From Zychaea mexicana (taxonomy: Eukaryota; Mucoromycota; Mucoromycetes; Mucorales; Lichtheimiaceae), in contig NW_026516718.1 in assembly GCF_025766255.1 (NCBI RefSeq), positions 1 through 64,000 of the forward strand: a DNA stretch of 64,000 nt, in the 5' to 3' direction. Both the position numbers and the translations under genes were made by a program. The notes under the pieces were generated by a model. That model had not been told where the DNA came from. It saw only the letters and a list, made by a program, of their open reading frames with translations, and made no database searches. Shown here one piece after another: positions 50,336 to 61,591 of this stretch; the stretch's first letter is position 1; the number at the start of each line of letters is the position of its first letter.

Positions 50336-52465
50336 TTAGCGCTGCTCCACGAAAACTTTCATGCCACTGTGCATGACTAGCGTTGCGCTGAGAGTATACG
50401 TGACTTCCTGATCAGGAACAAGGCTGAACTTGTAGCGCTTAAGCAGCATGACGACAACTACCAAGCTCTCGAGCGTGGAAAGCTTTTGGCTGGACAGAAA
50501 ACGTTAGGTCTACATCGAACTTTCACTTTTCACCCCAATTAGAAAAAGAAAAAGAGAATATACACACCCGGGGCATGATCTTGGTCCAGCATGAAAAGCA
50601 GGCCATTTCGCTTGAGATTCACGACGCACTTCGCCTTCGGGAGTAAGCCAGCGTTCCGGTCTGAAATCTTTAGCATCGGGGCCCCAGACTTTGGTGGATC
50701 TTCCTAGAGCATAAAGGCTCCAGACTATGTAATCGCCAGAACGAACATGTGTACCATCTGGAAGAATATCATCCTTCAAGGCGTATCTTATATTAGCCGG
50801 AAGCGGTGGATACAAACGCAAAACTTCGTAAAACCTTTTTATGTACATAAAGAAGGAATGTATTTAAACCATGAGTACTTGGATCTTGACTAATATAAAT
50901 TCAGATGAATAGATCAACGTACACAGCATGCGCATAATTCATTTTTTTAATAGCTTCATACAGAGCAACAGGGTCGCTCTCAATCTCGTCGGTGACATGT
51001 GACTTGATTTCCTCAAAGAGCTTGTTTTCAATTCGAGGATGCAACATCAGATTGTAGAACGTCCAAGAGAGTCCTCCAGCAGTGGTGTCTCTGCCTGTAG
51101 TGGTTGTGAATGTTTGTAAATCAATCTTTTTAGCTCCCTCTCCTGCGGATGTCATGTGATATATAGTGAATCATATATAATAAGCGACTTAGCAAGTTTG
51201 TCACATACCTGCAACAAAAAAGGCGAGAATAGCATCCCGCAAGCTCCTCTCATCTGAGGGTTCACCAGCCTCGTCTCGAACGTTCATCAATCGTGACAGA
51301 AAACCCTCGGGCTCCTGGCCCTCGGCCATTTCCTTTTTGCGTTTGGCAATAAATTCGTACGCGTAACTGTTGATAGCCTTAACATGATCCTTGATGCTAG
51401 TTTGCCATGGGAACAAGATAGGTTTGATCGCCTCGGACAGTTTCCAGATAGGGAACACCAGCCGCCAAGAGCCATTGGATTGTAGCACATCAAAAGATTC
51501 GGCAAAATTAGCCTTGCCCTTCTGCTGCAATCCGTTAACTGCGACACCAAAACCCAACCTAAGTTAAATTGTTACATGAGCTTTTTTATGTGTATATCTG
51601 GTCACATTTGGGTGTAACGTAGCACCTTTTTGACAAGTAGAAAAATCAGTAATCACGTGATCAACGTACTGTACAAATGAATCCAGCGTAAACTTGTACA
51701 TAAGGTCTTGGAAATCAACTGGTTCTCGGTTGACAGCTGCAACGTTTAATATCTCCTTGATCATATATCGCAGATCGTGCACGAAGACAGCGGTGAAATG
51801 ATCCCGAATATTCATGGCGTTGAAGATGATATTAGCGGCTTTTCTTTGGTAACGCCATTTCTTGCTGTGGTCATTAAAGATATGTTCACCAACTAGATCG
51901 CTGAATGCTTCTTGCAACTTGGGGCCTTTGATATAATCTTGAAGGTTGTCTAAATATAGTGCGCAATAATGTAAGGCATATACGTCAATCGTTCAAGCGT
52001 GAGAGCTATCCTGGAATTGGATTAATTTGTATATACATACCCTTGAGAATATGTTCAATGTTGGCAGGGTCGATGGTGCTGATGTTTCTTTTAATACCAA
52101 GACTGGACATGGTCCTGTGTTACAGACATCATATGCAGACATTTGAGATCAGGGCTGCGACGGGACCACTGCAAATGGACGAGAGAAAGTGAAGGTCATG
52201 TACCATTTTTATGAGAATGGATATACACTCACCATGTCAAGGTATCCAACTCTTCAAATGTTTGTGTAGTGAAATCATGACCAGATAAAACGTTGCCGAG
52301 GAGAAAGGGTAGACCACCTAGTAGAGGATATCCCTTCTTGTATGGAATGTTGGCTCGATGTTCATCAAAAATGGCTCTGTCATTATATTTCGCAGAAAGT
52401 GCAGAAGCTGCTGCTGCACACGCAAGGCCAAGTGCTTGCCACGAAGACAAAGTGTCTGTATTCAT
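50336..52465 (-). CDS. Cytochrome P450 (copy C)
   Basis: Seven exons (52465-52233, 52114-52041, 51949-51670, 51558-51209, 51094-50923, 50834-50568, 50489-50336) with the same sizes as copy B splice to 509 residues. Key motifs are intact: VAGRDTTAGGLSW (I-helix), YEVLRLYPP (ExxR), RPERWLTPEG and FHAGPRSCPG (haem). The I-helix has the unusual GG after TTA. The N-terminal anchor is WQALGLACAAAASAL. It lies tandem with copy B on the same strand, 600 bp apart. Predicted to be an ER monooxygenase; substrate unknown. The closest relation to copy B is at the 5' flank, exon 1 start and haem exon. Confidence 0.92.
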
Positions 52466-52636
52466 ATTTCAATAAAGGTGTTCGTTGTAAAAACAACAGA
52501 GGGTTTTCTTTAGAAAAAGGAAAAAAGAAAAATGAATAAAAGGGAAAAAGAGGAGAATATATCTACTGTCTGCAAAACTGCAGGGTAAAAATGGGGGTAA
52601 ACTGTAGTTGTATATTTTAGGGGCCTATATTTCTTG
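52466..52636 (-). repeat. 5'-flank repeat, copy 2 (upstream of P450 copy C)
   Basis: Near-identical partner of 49737-49908, with only a handful of substitutions and a 1-bp A-run difference near the start codon. It contains the promoter-proximal sequence of copy C. Confidence 0.85.
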
Positions 52637-53470
52637 AGGGATGAAAGGTTAGATTTCGTACACATTTGCACACGTCTGTCTTTGTTACTGATTACTCACC
52701 ATCATATATGGTGTATAATCTAAGAGCATTTGAGAACTGCGTACTGACAAGGTGGAATGATAGGAGCCAAAAAATAATCAAGGAAGAAATATGCCTCTCA
52801 AAAGATAGACATGACTGTATTATTTGGCTTTGAAAGTAGTGCAGAGAAAATCACAGTAAAAGCTCGCCGTAGAAAAGATAATACATTTCACCTTGTTATA
52901 CCTGGTTTCCTTCATTCATTTTATTGGTTGCCATATCCGTGGGATGCATTACACTGCGAACACACGTGTTATTGGTCGTTGTACGTGTGGCCTGACTCTA
53001 GCAGACATTGTGCAGAGGGCATAATCACGAATAATAACCGAGTCTGATATACAGTCATATCAGGAATCGCTGAAGACGTGGCACAAGTGGTTATTGAAAC
53101 AAGTTGACGACAAAGCGATTGCTCCAACTATACTCACCGTTACACAGCATTACCTCCCTCATATCCCCTACATACTACGGCGTTTGTGACCCTTGGTAAA
53201 TCATAGCGCATCTGCAATGGAAAGAGCAGTAGGTCAAGGAAACTTCCTGGTGTAAATGCTGGTATGTTATCCGTGGAGCTGCTCGTACTCTCTTCCTATC
53301 TTATGCTCAGAACGAAAAACATGGATTCTGAGCTGCTGGTAAATCACCCAATCGTATCCACGAACCCCGTGTACAAATAGCTACCAACAGATGAAAAAAG
53401 TCAAGTAAATTCGAAATATAAGCAGGCCTTATATCTATTTGACTCATTCGATCATAGATTTCACTTACCT
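52637..53470. other. Spacer left of the decayed minus-strand frames
   Basis: A 78-residue plus-strand frame at 52811-53047 shows no recognisable motif. The rest is AT-rich with no supported gene. Minus-strand exons of the decayed gene to the right might continue here, but no in-frame partner was found. Confidence 0.35.
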
Positions 53471-54560
53471 CCACAGTAAAAGAGATTTATCCTACGACAA
53501 GAGGTCCATCCTGTGTCCAAGCCTTCATTCCATGGCTCGCCAGTTCTCGAAATTCGTCTATTGTCAGTTGCACAAAACTGAACAACTCCACAGGAGCACG
53601 AGGCACAGGAACGATGCATGACTGCAGCATATACTTTTGCTCGGTGCCACAGGACATTGCAAAATGAGCATTTGGAAGTGGACGATTGCCATAGCAACAA
53701 AATTTCGAAAACCGGCCGTGTACAATATCGGGCTTGCCAGGGAAAAGGGATCGGTAGGATCTCCCGTCGAATATGTTATTCATCGCGCTTTCGTCATCCA
53801 TGCCATCATCATCACCGTCATTGGCCGAATGTACTCTTACGCTTGGCTCGGTGGCGTAAAGCTCAAGAGTTTCCGGTCATACACGGGTAATGCGAGTTGA
53901 TCTCGTACTGTCAGTTGCTTCACAAGGGATGCCAAAGACTTTTTGCCTGTGGTAGATTCGGTATCTTTCTCATATAGGACCCTCTTGCATACATCACATA
54001 CTTTCGTGAATGTCGACAAGGAACATTTTGCACCGCTCGGACAAGCACGATAAGGCTGCACTAGAAAGCGGCGCATCGTACTGGCTTTCTACCAGTGATG
54101 AATTAGGAGTGGACGTACTTGCTCGTTTTGCGCTTGGGTAGGGTCGATATAATTACTAATTATCTTGATAATCCTGTCGAAATTGTCCCCTGCTAGCCCT
54201 CGCTTTTAGGCTTTAGCAAAGCTGTCTAGAGAAGCCTGGATGTTTGGTGGCAGTTCGTCGTCTTCGTTACTGAAATATATGTCACACGGCAGCAATTCAC
54301 GTTTCTGATCGTGCAACGCGCTAGCCGATGAAGCCGATGACAAGCCTGATGTGCTGTACCCGATATCATCTGGTTCTATCTAAAACTCCGTTGCAGGTGG
54401 CGAATCATATAATCCATCGCTTCGCCCCTTTCGTTATCTCCAATAGATCGCATGTCCACGTCGAAGTCGTCGATCGTCTCCACCAACTCGTCGCAGCCCT
54501 CGATGACATTACTTCGTAGTCAGCATATCTGGATCCATCTGCTAAAACAGTTAGCGATGA
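53471..54560 (-). pseudogene. Decayed Cys-rich coding region, family unknown
   Basis: Minus-strand segments look coding but are broken. From the 5' side, an acidic stretch near 54260-54120 (EDDELPPNIQASLDSF) with a stop precedes 54076-53837, which reads SLASLVKQLTVRDQLALPVYDRK and has CDVCKR. After a stop and shift come 53801-53471 with CSFCNVLWHR, HRSCASCSC, RRISRTGEPWNEGLDTGW and a good GTAAGT donor at the end. The CxxC-type pairs suggest a zinc-binding protein, possibly transposon-derived. Multiple internal stops indicate it is not functional. I do not recognise the family. Confidence 0.4.
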
Positions 54561-55282
54561 TACTGGAGACCTAGTTCTCTATACAATAATAATTTATATC
54601 TGGAAGTGGCATTGTCACGTTGACATCTTGCGAGATATCCTTTTTTGCTCAGGCTGTTTGAGGACTCGTTGATGGGTATACTGCAGCTAAAACACGTGAA
54701 AGATTCGTTGTGTCTGAATACCATCATTGCTGCGGAGACACAAGATCGTAGAACCGAAGATGTAAAGATATTACTTATTATGTTTTACTAGGGAAGCAGT
54801 GTGTAGTTATTGTTAGTTAATACGGTGTATTGTCTCTTGTTGTGCCATCTGGATCTACGCATCATCTGATCTATGGCGTTTGAGTAAGTATGCATGTAAA
54901 GCTGTGAAATCAGCCAATAAATATGTACAGTAACAACATACATCTCAATGGCTATTATATAAGCAGACAAGCTCGAAGAATCTTCATCGATACAAAAGCT
55001 GCGGATCAAACATTGGTGCTTAACTAGAGCTAATCCCGATAAAGAAAGACAATATGCATCATCATGCATACATGGGAGGTAGATGTTCAAGGCTCCTTGT
55101 ACGGGTGAAAGTTGGAAAAGTTTGCACCCTTTAATTATATTGTGATGTGTGCCATCAGCAATGTAATAATTAATACACTATACGTTGACCCATTTCACGT
55201 GCAGACTATGCGAGAAAATTATTGAAAGGAGGCTGTTTTTTTTTGAAATGGAGTTCGTATATTATGCGGCCATATCCAGATA
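54561..55282. other. AT-rich spacer left of the transposon-like element
   Basis: About 720 bp of AT-rich sequence. A 100-codon minus-strand frame (54788-55090) has no recognisable motif and an unlikely composition. Nothing is supported. Confidence 0.4.
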
Positions 55283-56038
55283 CAGTCGACCCCCGATAAG
55301 TTCAAACTTGAAATGGTGAAAGTTAACGGATGCTAGGACAAACTCTCAAGTACGGATATTTATGTATCCAGACACATTTTGATGTTACACGGATTACCAA
55401 CGCTCATGAAGTTGTCTATGGATCATGTAATTCACATAGCCTAGTATCTAATACATTTTCTGGCTGGATTGAACTTTTTTTCACATATTCTATTCTACTT
55501 GATTCTGATGATGGAACACGTAATCCACATAGCCTGTTATCCAATACATTAACCTGGCCGAATTGACCTTTTCTTCACATACATAATAGATAAAGATACA
55601 CCAAATGAAGAGACAATGGAAGACCAAAAAGCATCCGGTGAAACAGCGACTGCTTGCTGCCTAGCAGTACCATTGAAGACCAGAAATAATGTACCATGTT
55701 GATACTGTTTTATCTTTCTTGGCTTCCGATGGAGATGAAGAGATTATACCCAGTTTCCCTTCTAAATTATGAGACTTACGCGACAAGCTTCAAGAAAAAC
55801 TGTTTGCTAGACAAAGCTCTTTAGATAGCTTTTTTTAAGTATTTTGAATACCATATTCAATCTAATCTAAATACGTTTGAAATAAATTATGTGCAGTGCT
55901 TATTTTCTTTAAAGAACATATGGGAGAGCATTTTTTATTATAACCCGATGAGGCTTCAACCCTGGATGATACATTGAAAGTGAATTAAACGGGGATTTGA
56001 AAATTTGTTAACGGATGTGATATAAGGGGGGTCGACTA
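55283..56038. mobile_element. Non-autonomous pogo/Tc1-like element with TA target site
   Basis: The left end reads CAGTCGACCCCC and the right end is the inverted TAGTCGACCCCC (GGGGGGTCGACTA at 56027-56039), each flanked by TA (55281-55282 and 56039-56040). A TA duplication and CAGTCGA ends are typical of the pogo/Tigger and Tc1-mariner group. The second, outer part of the arms is imperfect (CGGATG near 55328-55333 and CGGATG near 56012-56017). The ~756-bp interior has no transposase frame. It holds an internal tandem repeat of period ~93 bp (GTAATTCACATAGCC at 55427 and GTAATCCACATAGCC at 55520). Confidence 0.6.
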
Positions 56039-56761
56039 TAGCACATTATTCAACCTGTCCGATAAATCAGGTCGTATTACCTCCTCCGCAGTAACAAAGA
56101 TACTGAGCAAATTATTGCGGCCCCAGTATATTCATACGGATAAATACAGAAGAGACTATAGGACTTTCCCTCAACATATATTCTATACTTGCTTGGATCT
56201 TCTCGGTGGGAATGTGGATGAACACCTTTGTACAACGATGGCATGTGGTACAGAACCACTAATAGTAGTACCTATCATTTAAGCGCACGCACTGTATTTT
56301 TTCCACGATCGTATTTTTGTACTTGCGCGAGATTTACTCTGTAATTTACTCTGCACTATTTTTACAACCAAACAATACAGTCATGTCAATCTTTTGGAGG
56401 TGTCTCTCCTTCTTAAGTTTCATTCGGTTCCTATCATTCCACCTTGGCAGTACGTCATTCTCTTATGCTATTGATTTATGCAACACACATATGATGGTGA
56501 ATAATCAGTATTAAAGACAGATGTGTGGGAATATATATGACACTAGCTTCAATAATCATTTTTTGACCTTTCATGGAAGTAAGCGTCACCCTTCAAGTGA
56601 TATACGCTTATATCTGGAATTCAGTTTACCCCTCTCTCCATCTTGCATTTTTCCGAACACTAGATTTAATCCCCTCTCTTTTCCCTTTTATTCATTCAAT
56701 TTTTCTCTCGTTCCTATTATTACTCCCTCTTCTTTTTCCAGCGAACACCTTTGATTGAGTT
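56039..56761. other. Upstream region of P450 copy D
   Basis: This 720-bp stretch begins right after the pogo-like element and ends at the copy D start. The last 120 bp are C/T-rich (TTTACCCCTCTCTCCATCTTG and similar), a likely core promoter. It does not resemble the shared B/C 5' flank. No gene is seen. Confidence 0.5.
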
Positions 56762-58951
56762 ATGAGTACGGAAACTTTATCTTCTTGGCAAGCACTTGGG
56801 CTTGCGGGCGCTGCAGCAGTTGCTGCACTTTCTGCGAAATACAATGACAGAGCCATTTTCGATGAACATCGACCCAACATCCCATACAAGAAGGGTTATC
56901 CTCTTCTAGGTACTCTACCCATTATCCTCGGCAATCGTATGACTGTTCACGAATTCCTTACACAAACGTTCGAAGATTTGGATACCTTGACAATGTGAGT
57001 TAAATATCCATTCTATAAACTGGATGGCCTCCACTTTTTCCCGTCCACTTGTACTTGTTCCCTCCAACCCAGATCTCCAACCTCCGCTATATAATTCAAG
57101 CGCCCGGCAAATAACGTTACATATGTTATACGTAACACAGGACCATGTCAAGTCTCGGTATTAAAAGACGCATCAGCACCATCGATCCTTCCAACGTTGA
57201 ACATATTCTCAAGAGTACCTATGTCCAAATTTATTTGATGTCAGGATAGTTCTCATACTCAATTGAATGACTTAAAATGCTCTACACTATTGCGCATTAC
57301 ATTTAGACAACTTTCAAAATTATGCCAAAGGTCCCCAGTTCCAGGAAGCATTTAACGATCTATTCGGTCACGGTATCTTTAATGCCAACGGCGAACAATG
57401 GCGCTACCAAAGAAAAGCCGCTAGTCTCATCTTTAACGTCATGAATTTCCGCGACCATTTCACCGCTGTCTTTGTGCAGGAGCTGCGATATATGATCAAG
57501 GAGATTCTTGATGTTGCAGCTGTCACCGGAGAACCAATCGATTTCCATGACCTCATGTTCAAGTTTACGCTGGATTCATTCGTATTGTACGTTAAAGTTT
57601 TGGGCACTGATTCTTTTTACTTGTCAAAAAGGCGCTACGTTACACCAAACTATGATGATGATACCAAGAAGCTCATGTAACAAATTTATCTAGGTTGGGA
57701 TTTGGTGTCAAAATTAATGGATTGCAGCAGGAGGACAAGGTTCCTTTTGCTGAATCTTTCGATGCAATCCAATTTAACTCCTCTTGGCGTATGGTGTTCC
57801 CTGCCTGGAGACTATCCGAGTCGATCAAACCGATCTTGACCCCATGGCAAACCAGCATCAAGGATCATGTCAAGGTTGTCGACAATTTTGCCTACGAGGT
57901 CATTGCCACACGAAAAAAGGAAATGGCCGAGGGCCAAGAATTCAAGGACCTGCTATCACGATTTATGAACACTCGAGACGAGACTGGTGAAGCCCTAAAT
58001 GAGAAGAGCTTGCGTGATGTTATTCTCAACTTTATTGTTGCAGGTATGTGACAAATGTGCCAAGTCGTTTAACATGATAGATGTTTCTCATTAGCTGTTA
58101 AGGGACATTCGCAGAAGAGAGAAGTAAAAGGTTCATTAACAAACATTCACAACAACTACTACTACGATTATTACTATTATAGGCAGAGACACTACTGCTG
58201 TGGCACTCTCTTGGACATTCTACAATTTGATGTTGCATCCTCGCATTGAAAACAAATTGCTTGAAGAAATCACGTCACATGTCACCGACGAGATTGAGAA
58301 CGATCCTGCTGCTCTGTATGAAACTATAAAGGGAATGAGTTATGCCCATGCTGTGTACGTTGATATATTCATCTATATGCATACATGATTTTTTAGTCAA
58401 GATCCGAGAACTCGTAACTTAAATATCTTCTTTCTTTCTGTATATAAAAGGCTCTACGAAGTTTTGCGTTTGCATCCATCTGTCCCGAGTAATATCAAAT
58501 ACGCCTTAAAGGATGATGTTCTTCCAGATGGTACACACATTCGAGCTGGCGATTACATAGGCTGGAGCCCTTATGCTCAAGGAAGATCCATCAAAGTCTG
58601 GGGTCCCGATGCTAAAGAGTTCAAACCTGAACGCTGGCTCACTCCCGAAGGCGAAGTGCGTCGTGAATCTCAAGGCAAATGGCCTGCTTTTCACGCCGGA
58701 CCGAGAATATGTCTCGGGTATATATCTATAATTTTTTCTTGTTGTGGAAGCCGAAGGTTCTATGTATATCTAACGTTTATATTAATACTTGTTACAGCCA
58801 AAATCTTGCCACGCTTGAGAGTTTGGTAGCTATTGTCATGCTGCTTAAGCGCTACAAATTCAGCCTTGTTCCTGATCAGGAAGTCACGTATACTCCCACT
58901 GTAACGCTGGTCATGCACAGTGGCATGAAAGTTTTCGTGGAGCAGCGCTAA
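56762..58951 (+). CDS. Cytochrome P450 (copy D)
   Basis: Seven exons (56762-56994, 57141-57214, 57307-57586, 57694-58043, 58183-58354, 58451-58717, 58798-58951), with exactly the same sizes as copies B and C, splice to 509 residues. All core motifs are intact: VAGRDTTAVALSW (canonical I-helix), YEVLRLHPSVPSN (ExxR), KPERWLTPEG and FHAGPRICLG (haem, canonical). It is transcribed divergently from copies B and C, with its own 5' flank. Copy A (pseudogene) matches it in the haem exon, so A and D form one sub-lineage and B and C another. ER monooxygenase with unknown substrate; its I-helix and haem loop are closest to the P450 consensus. Confidence 0.93.
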
Positions 58952-60316
58952 TAAGTGCTTTTTTTTTGCTCCATAACCACCCATCCGTCTCCAACTCGGA
59001 CCTTTCAGTTCAGCCTTTATATAACCATTGTATGCTAATAAACTTTTTATATCCACCATTTATTATTCACTGTAACGAATTCTCTTGGCGTTTACATACA
59101 TAGCTTTGTCTCTGTTTTGTGAAAACCGTAGGAAAGAAATCTTAAAACAGAGCCATCTTTTACTTATTACATAAATGAAACTCCCAACACACTCGACCAG
59201 TCAATGAATTTTTACTCTTTTCAGATGATTACCACAGCCTTTTTCCTGACATATCATAGTCCGTTTCTTTTTTTCCATCTCGATATGCGAACATCTTTTT
59301 TTTTCTATTTTCTGCTTCAAAAAGGTTGTATAATGTGCTTTTTTTCCAATCGGACATGTTCAAACGATCCATAAGAAAAGTTGAAACTTCCATATCCATC
59401 CGTAAATCATTATCTTCTCTTTCTACGTTCTTCTTCGTCTTCGTTTTCTCCGTCGTGGCCTTGGACTTCCTGATCAGCAGATAGAGCTACGTTTATTACA
59501 AATAATAAACAGTTATACCAAAGATATTGTCAATAGTATAATACTCTCTTCTCTCGATAGTATTTGTTCAAGTCGGCAACTATCCATCCTCTACATTTCG
59601 AGTCATACAAAGCTTTATTTCTGATATCAAAACGTAATTCACGCTTAGTGAAAGAAGCTTTATTTGTCTCAATTCAAGATTCACTATTCTAATACATCTA
59701 CCGTTTTTTTTTCGCCCAAATATATGGCGCTGCAGCTATGCCATGATGAAGGCAACAATATGCTGGGTCAATAAAAGCGTCGTTGTTTCTCGGGTGCGCA
59801 GCATAAATATTGCCGCGAGTGCTAGATATTCATGATGGCGGTGGTCAAGGATAAAATTTAAATTACTGGAAGCAAAATATATATCTTCATCGTATCAAGA
59901 AACATCTATCGTAACACACAGTGTTAGAGCTTTTCTTTTTGAGTTGGTGATTGACCAGATCTATGTTCCATTGCGCGTTTTCCTATAGTAGTGCAAAATA
60001 TCTTCTTATCCACTCGCTCTTATCAGCAGTACTACCCAGTATACAAGAAGAATTATATTCACGAGCGAACAATCGCCAGTGTTGTAGGGGTGGAGCGGGA
60101 TGTGTTGAATGAATGGACCTTTAATCACTCTCGCATATATAAGGACCGCTTGAACGTGGTATCGTAGGTCGAGGATCGCTATACGTCTTTTTACCTGGCC
60201 AAGGAGGATGCCAATTAAGCGCTATATGAATCATGGAGCTTTGATGCTGATAGTACCAAGCGCATCTGCTGCTGAAGCTTGTGTGCAAGCAACTTTGTTG
60301 TGTAGCAGGCGCATGC
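58952..60316. other. AT-rich region right of the P450 island
   Basis: The first ~110 bp are the copy D terminator (TATGCTAATAAACTTTTTATATCCACC resembles the 3' flanks of the other copies). From 59100 to 60316 the sequence is AT-rich with poly-T runs and no supported gene except the fragment at 59410-59486. Confidence 0.45.
59410..59486 (-). other. Possible isolated 3' exon
   Basis: After a TAAACGTAG acceptor-like site, the minus strand reads ALSADQEVQGHDGENEDEER followed by RKRR and a TAA stop. The acidic-basic tail is typical of nuclear proteins, and the splice site looks good. No upstream exon was found within 1 kb, so it may be a leftover of a duplicated gene or chance. Confidence 0.25.
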
Positions 60317-60354
60317 ACCTCCCATGGCTTTTTTATAGTTGGACCATGGGAGGT
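60317..60354. repeat. 11-bp perfect palindrome arms with 16-bp loop
   Basis: ACCTCCCATGG (60317-60327) and CCATGGGAGGT (60344-60354) are exact reverse complements around a T-rich 16-bp loop. This is a stable hairpin. No gene context explains it; a chance inverted repeat is possible. Confidence 0.5.
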
Positions 60355-61110
60355 ACCGAGCGCGTTTCTGCCAGTAAAATCGCTTTCCCCTTAGTATTAA
60401 ACAATCTTCTCCATAGAACCTTGTGTGAAAAGTCACGAAAGGGATTGAATATCAATGGAGAATAAGTGTCCCCCCTAAATGCATGAAGGTATCGTGCTAT
60501 GGTGGTATTCTTTGGGCTTCTCGAAAATCTTATCCCCACATATTTGATAGATGGTGTTCACACACTTTATTGCTTGGTAACGACCGACATTAGCATAGCC
60601 CCTTCCTGCACTACCACGTATCGCGGTGAAAAACCTGCTCTGTCTTCTGATGTAAGCTTGTGCGGTACAGTAGTATGTGAAGCTCGAGGAATACATCGCT
60701 ATGACACCGCATAACAAGTAACAGTTTATGTTTCAGGTTTTGATGGCAAAGTTAACCACGTTCCTGCTATACTACAACCAGCTAACAAGGCGAATATTGT
60801 ATATTTACTTCACTCACACTCACTTCCAACGTATCGTTATGATACACAAACACACGATAAACTACGTAAATAGCACATAAGATAGCCAGTAACATAAAAG
60901 AAAGAATGAAATTATTGTGTTGACAAAAAAAATAAGAAAAGAGGTCGCGTTTTTATTGAGTACAATGAGGGAAAGAACGACAGGTTGAAATGAAAAGCGA
61001 ACAGCCAGACAGGGCCGACCAGGACGGCCATAAAGAATAATGTGAAAAGTATCGACCCCACCTCTGGAGGAGGCAGAGTCGATTTTCGGCTACGGTATAG
61101 TAGGTGACAA
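60355..61110. other. Spacer between the hairpin and the GC-rich island
   Basis: Contains no supported gene. Short frames at 60475-60717 lack motifs. AT-rich sequence with poly-A runs (60925-60932) precedes the island. The minus-strand frame 61316-60912 runs into this region from the GC-rich island. Confidence 0.4.
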
Positions 61111-61230
61111 GGTCGCCCGCCAGGACAGAGACCCAAGAGTAGAACGCGACGACGCGCCCGGCGGGCGACCCCACGGCGACGACGCACCCGGCGACCACGG
61201 CGACGACCACGGCCACAACCACAGGGCCAA
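61111..61230 (-). other. GC-rich structured island (ncRNA candidate or basic ORF)
   Basis: A ~120-bp block of strongly GC-rich sequence in an otherwise balanced region. It contains an exact 11-bp inverted repeat: GGTCGCCCGCC (61111-61121) and GGCGGGCGACC (61160-61170). It also has repeats of the type CGACCACGG. On the minus strand one frame is Arg-rich (GRGRRRGRRVRRRRG) and another is Val/Ala-rich, neither with a known domain. A good splice donor (GTAAGTAA) at ~61355 and an acceptor (TTTGTGCAG) near 61235 suggest the island is the second exon of a transcript downstream of the UBX gene. Whether it is a coding exon or a non-coding RNA cannot be decided here. Confidence 0.4.
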
Positions 61231-61591
61231 GGGCTGCACAAACACAATACAGAATTAGAAACAGAATGCATACACCATGTTAGCAAAGGAAAATGTGCAT
61301 ACGTGATTGGGGGCAATGGGGTATTGAAAGAATGAAGGGAAAGAAAAGGTTACTTACACCAGACAAGGACCAGAGGTGGACAAAGAAGAAAAAGAAAGGC
61401 AGTAGTGCAGATGAAAGCCTCGTTTTATACAAGAATGCTCTGCACACTCACTCACTCCTACCACGCCCAACCCACCCCCAAAACAGCAAAGAAAAACATT
61501 TGCAAAACGGCAATTTATTATGGTTTGCGCCAACTCTTTTGTTGTTTGTTTTTCGGCTCTTTCTCTCTCTCTGTTTCCGAGCTTTTTCTTT

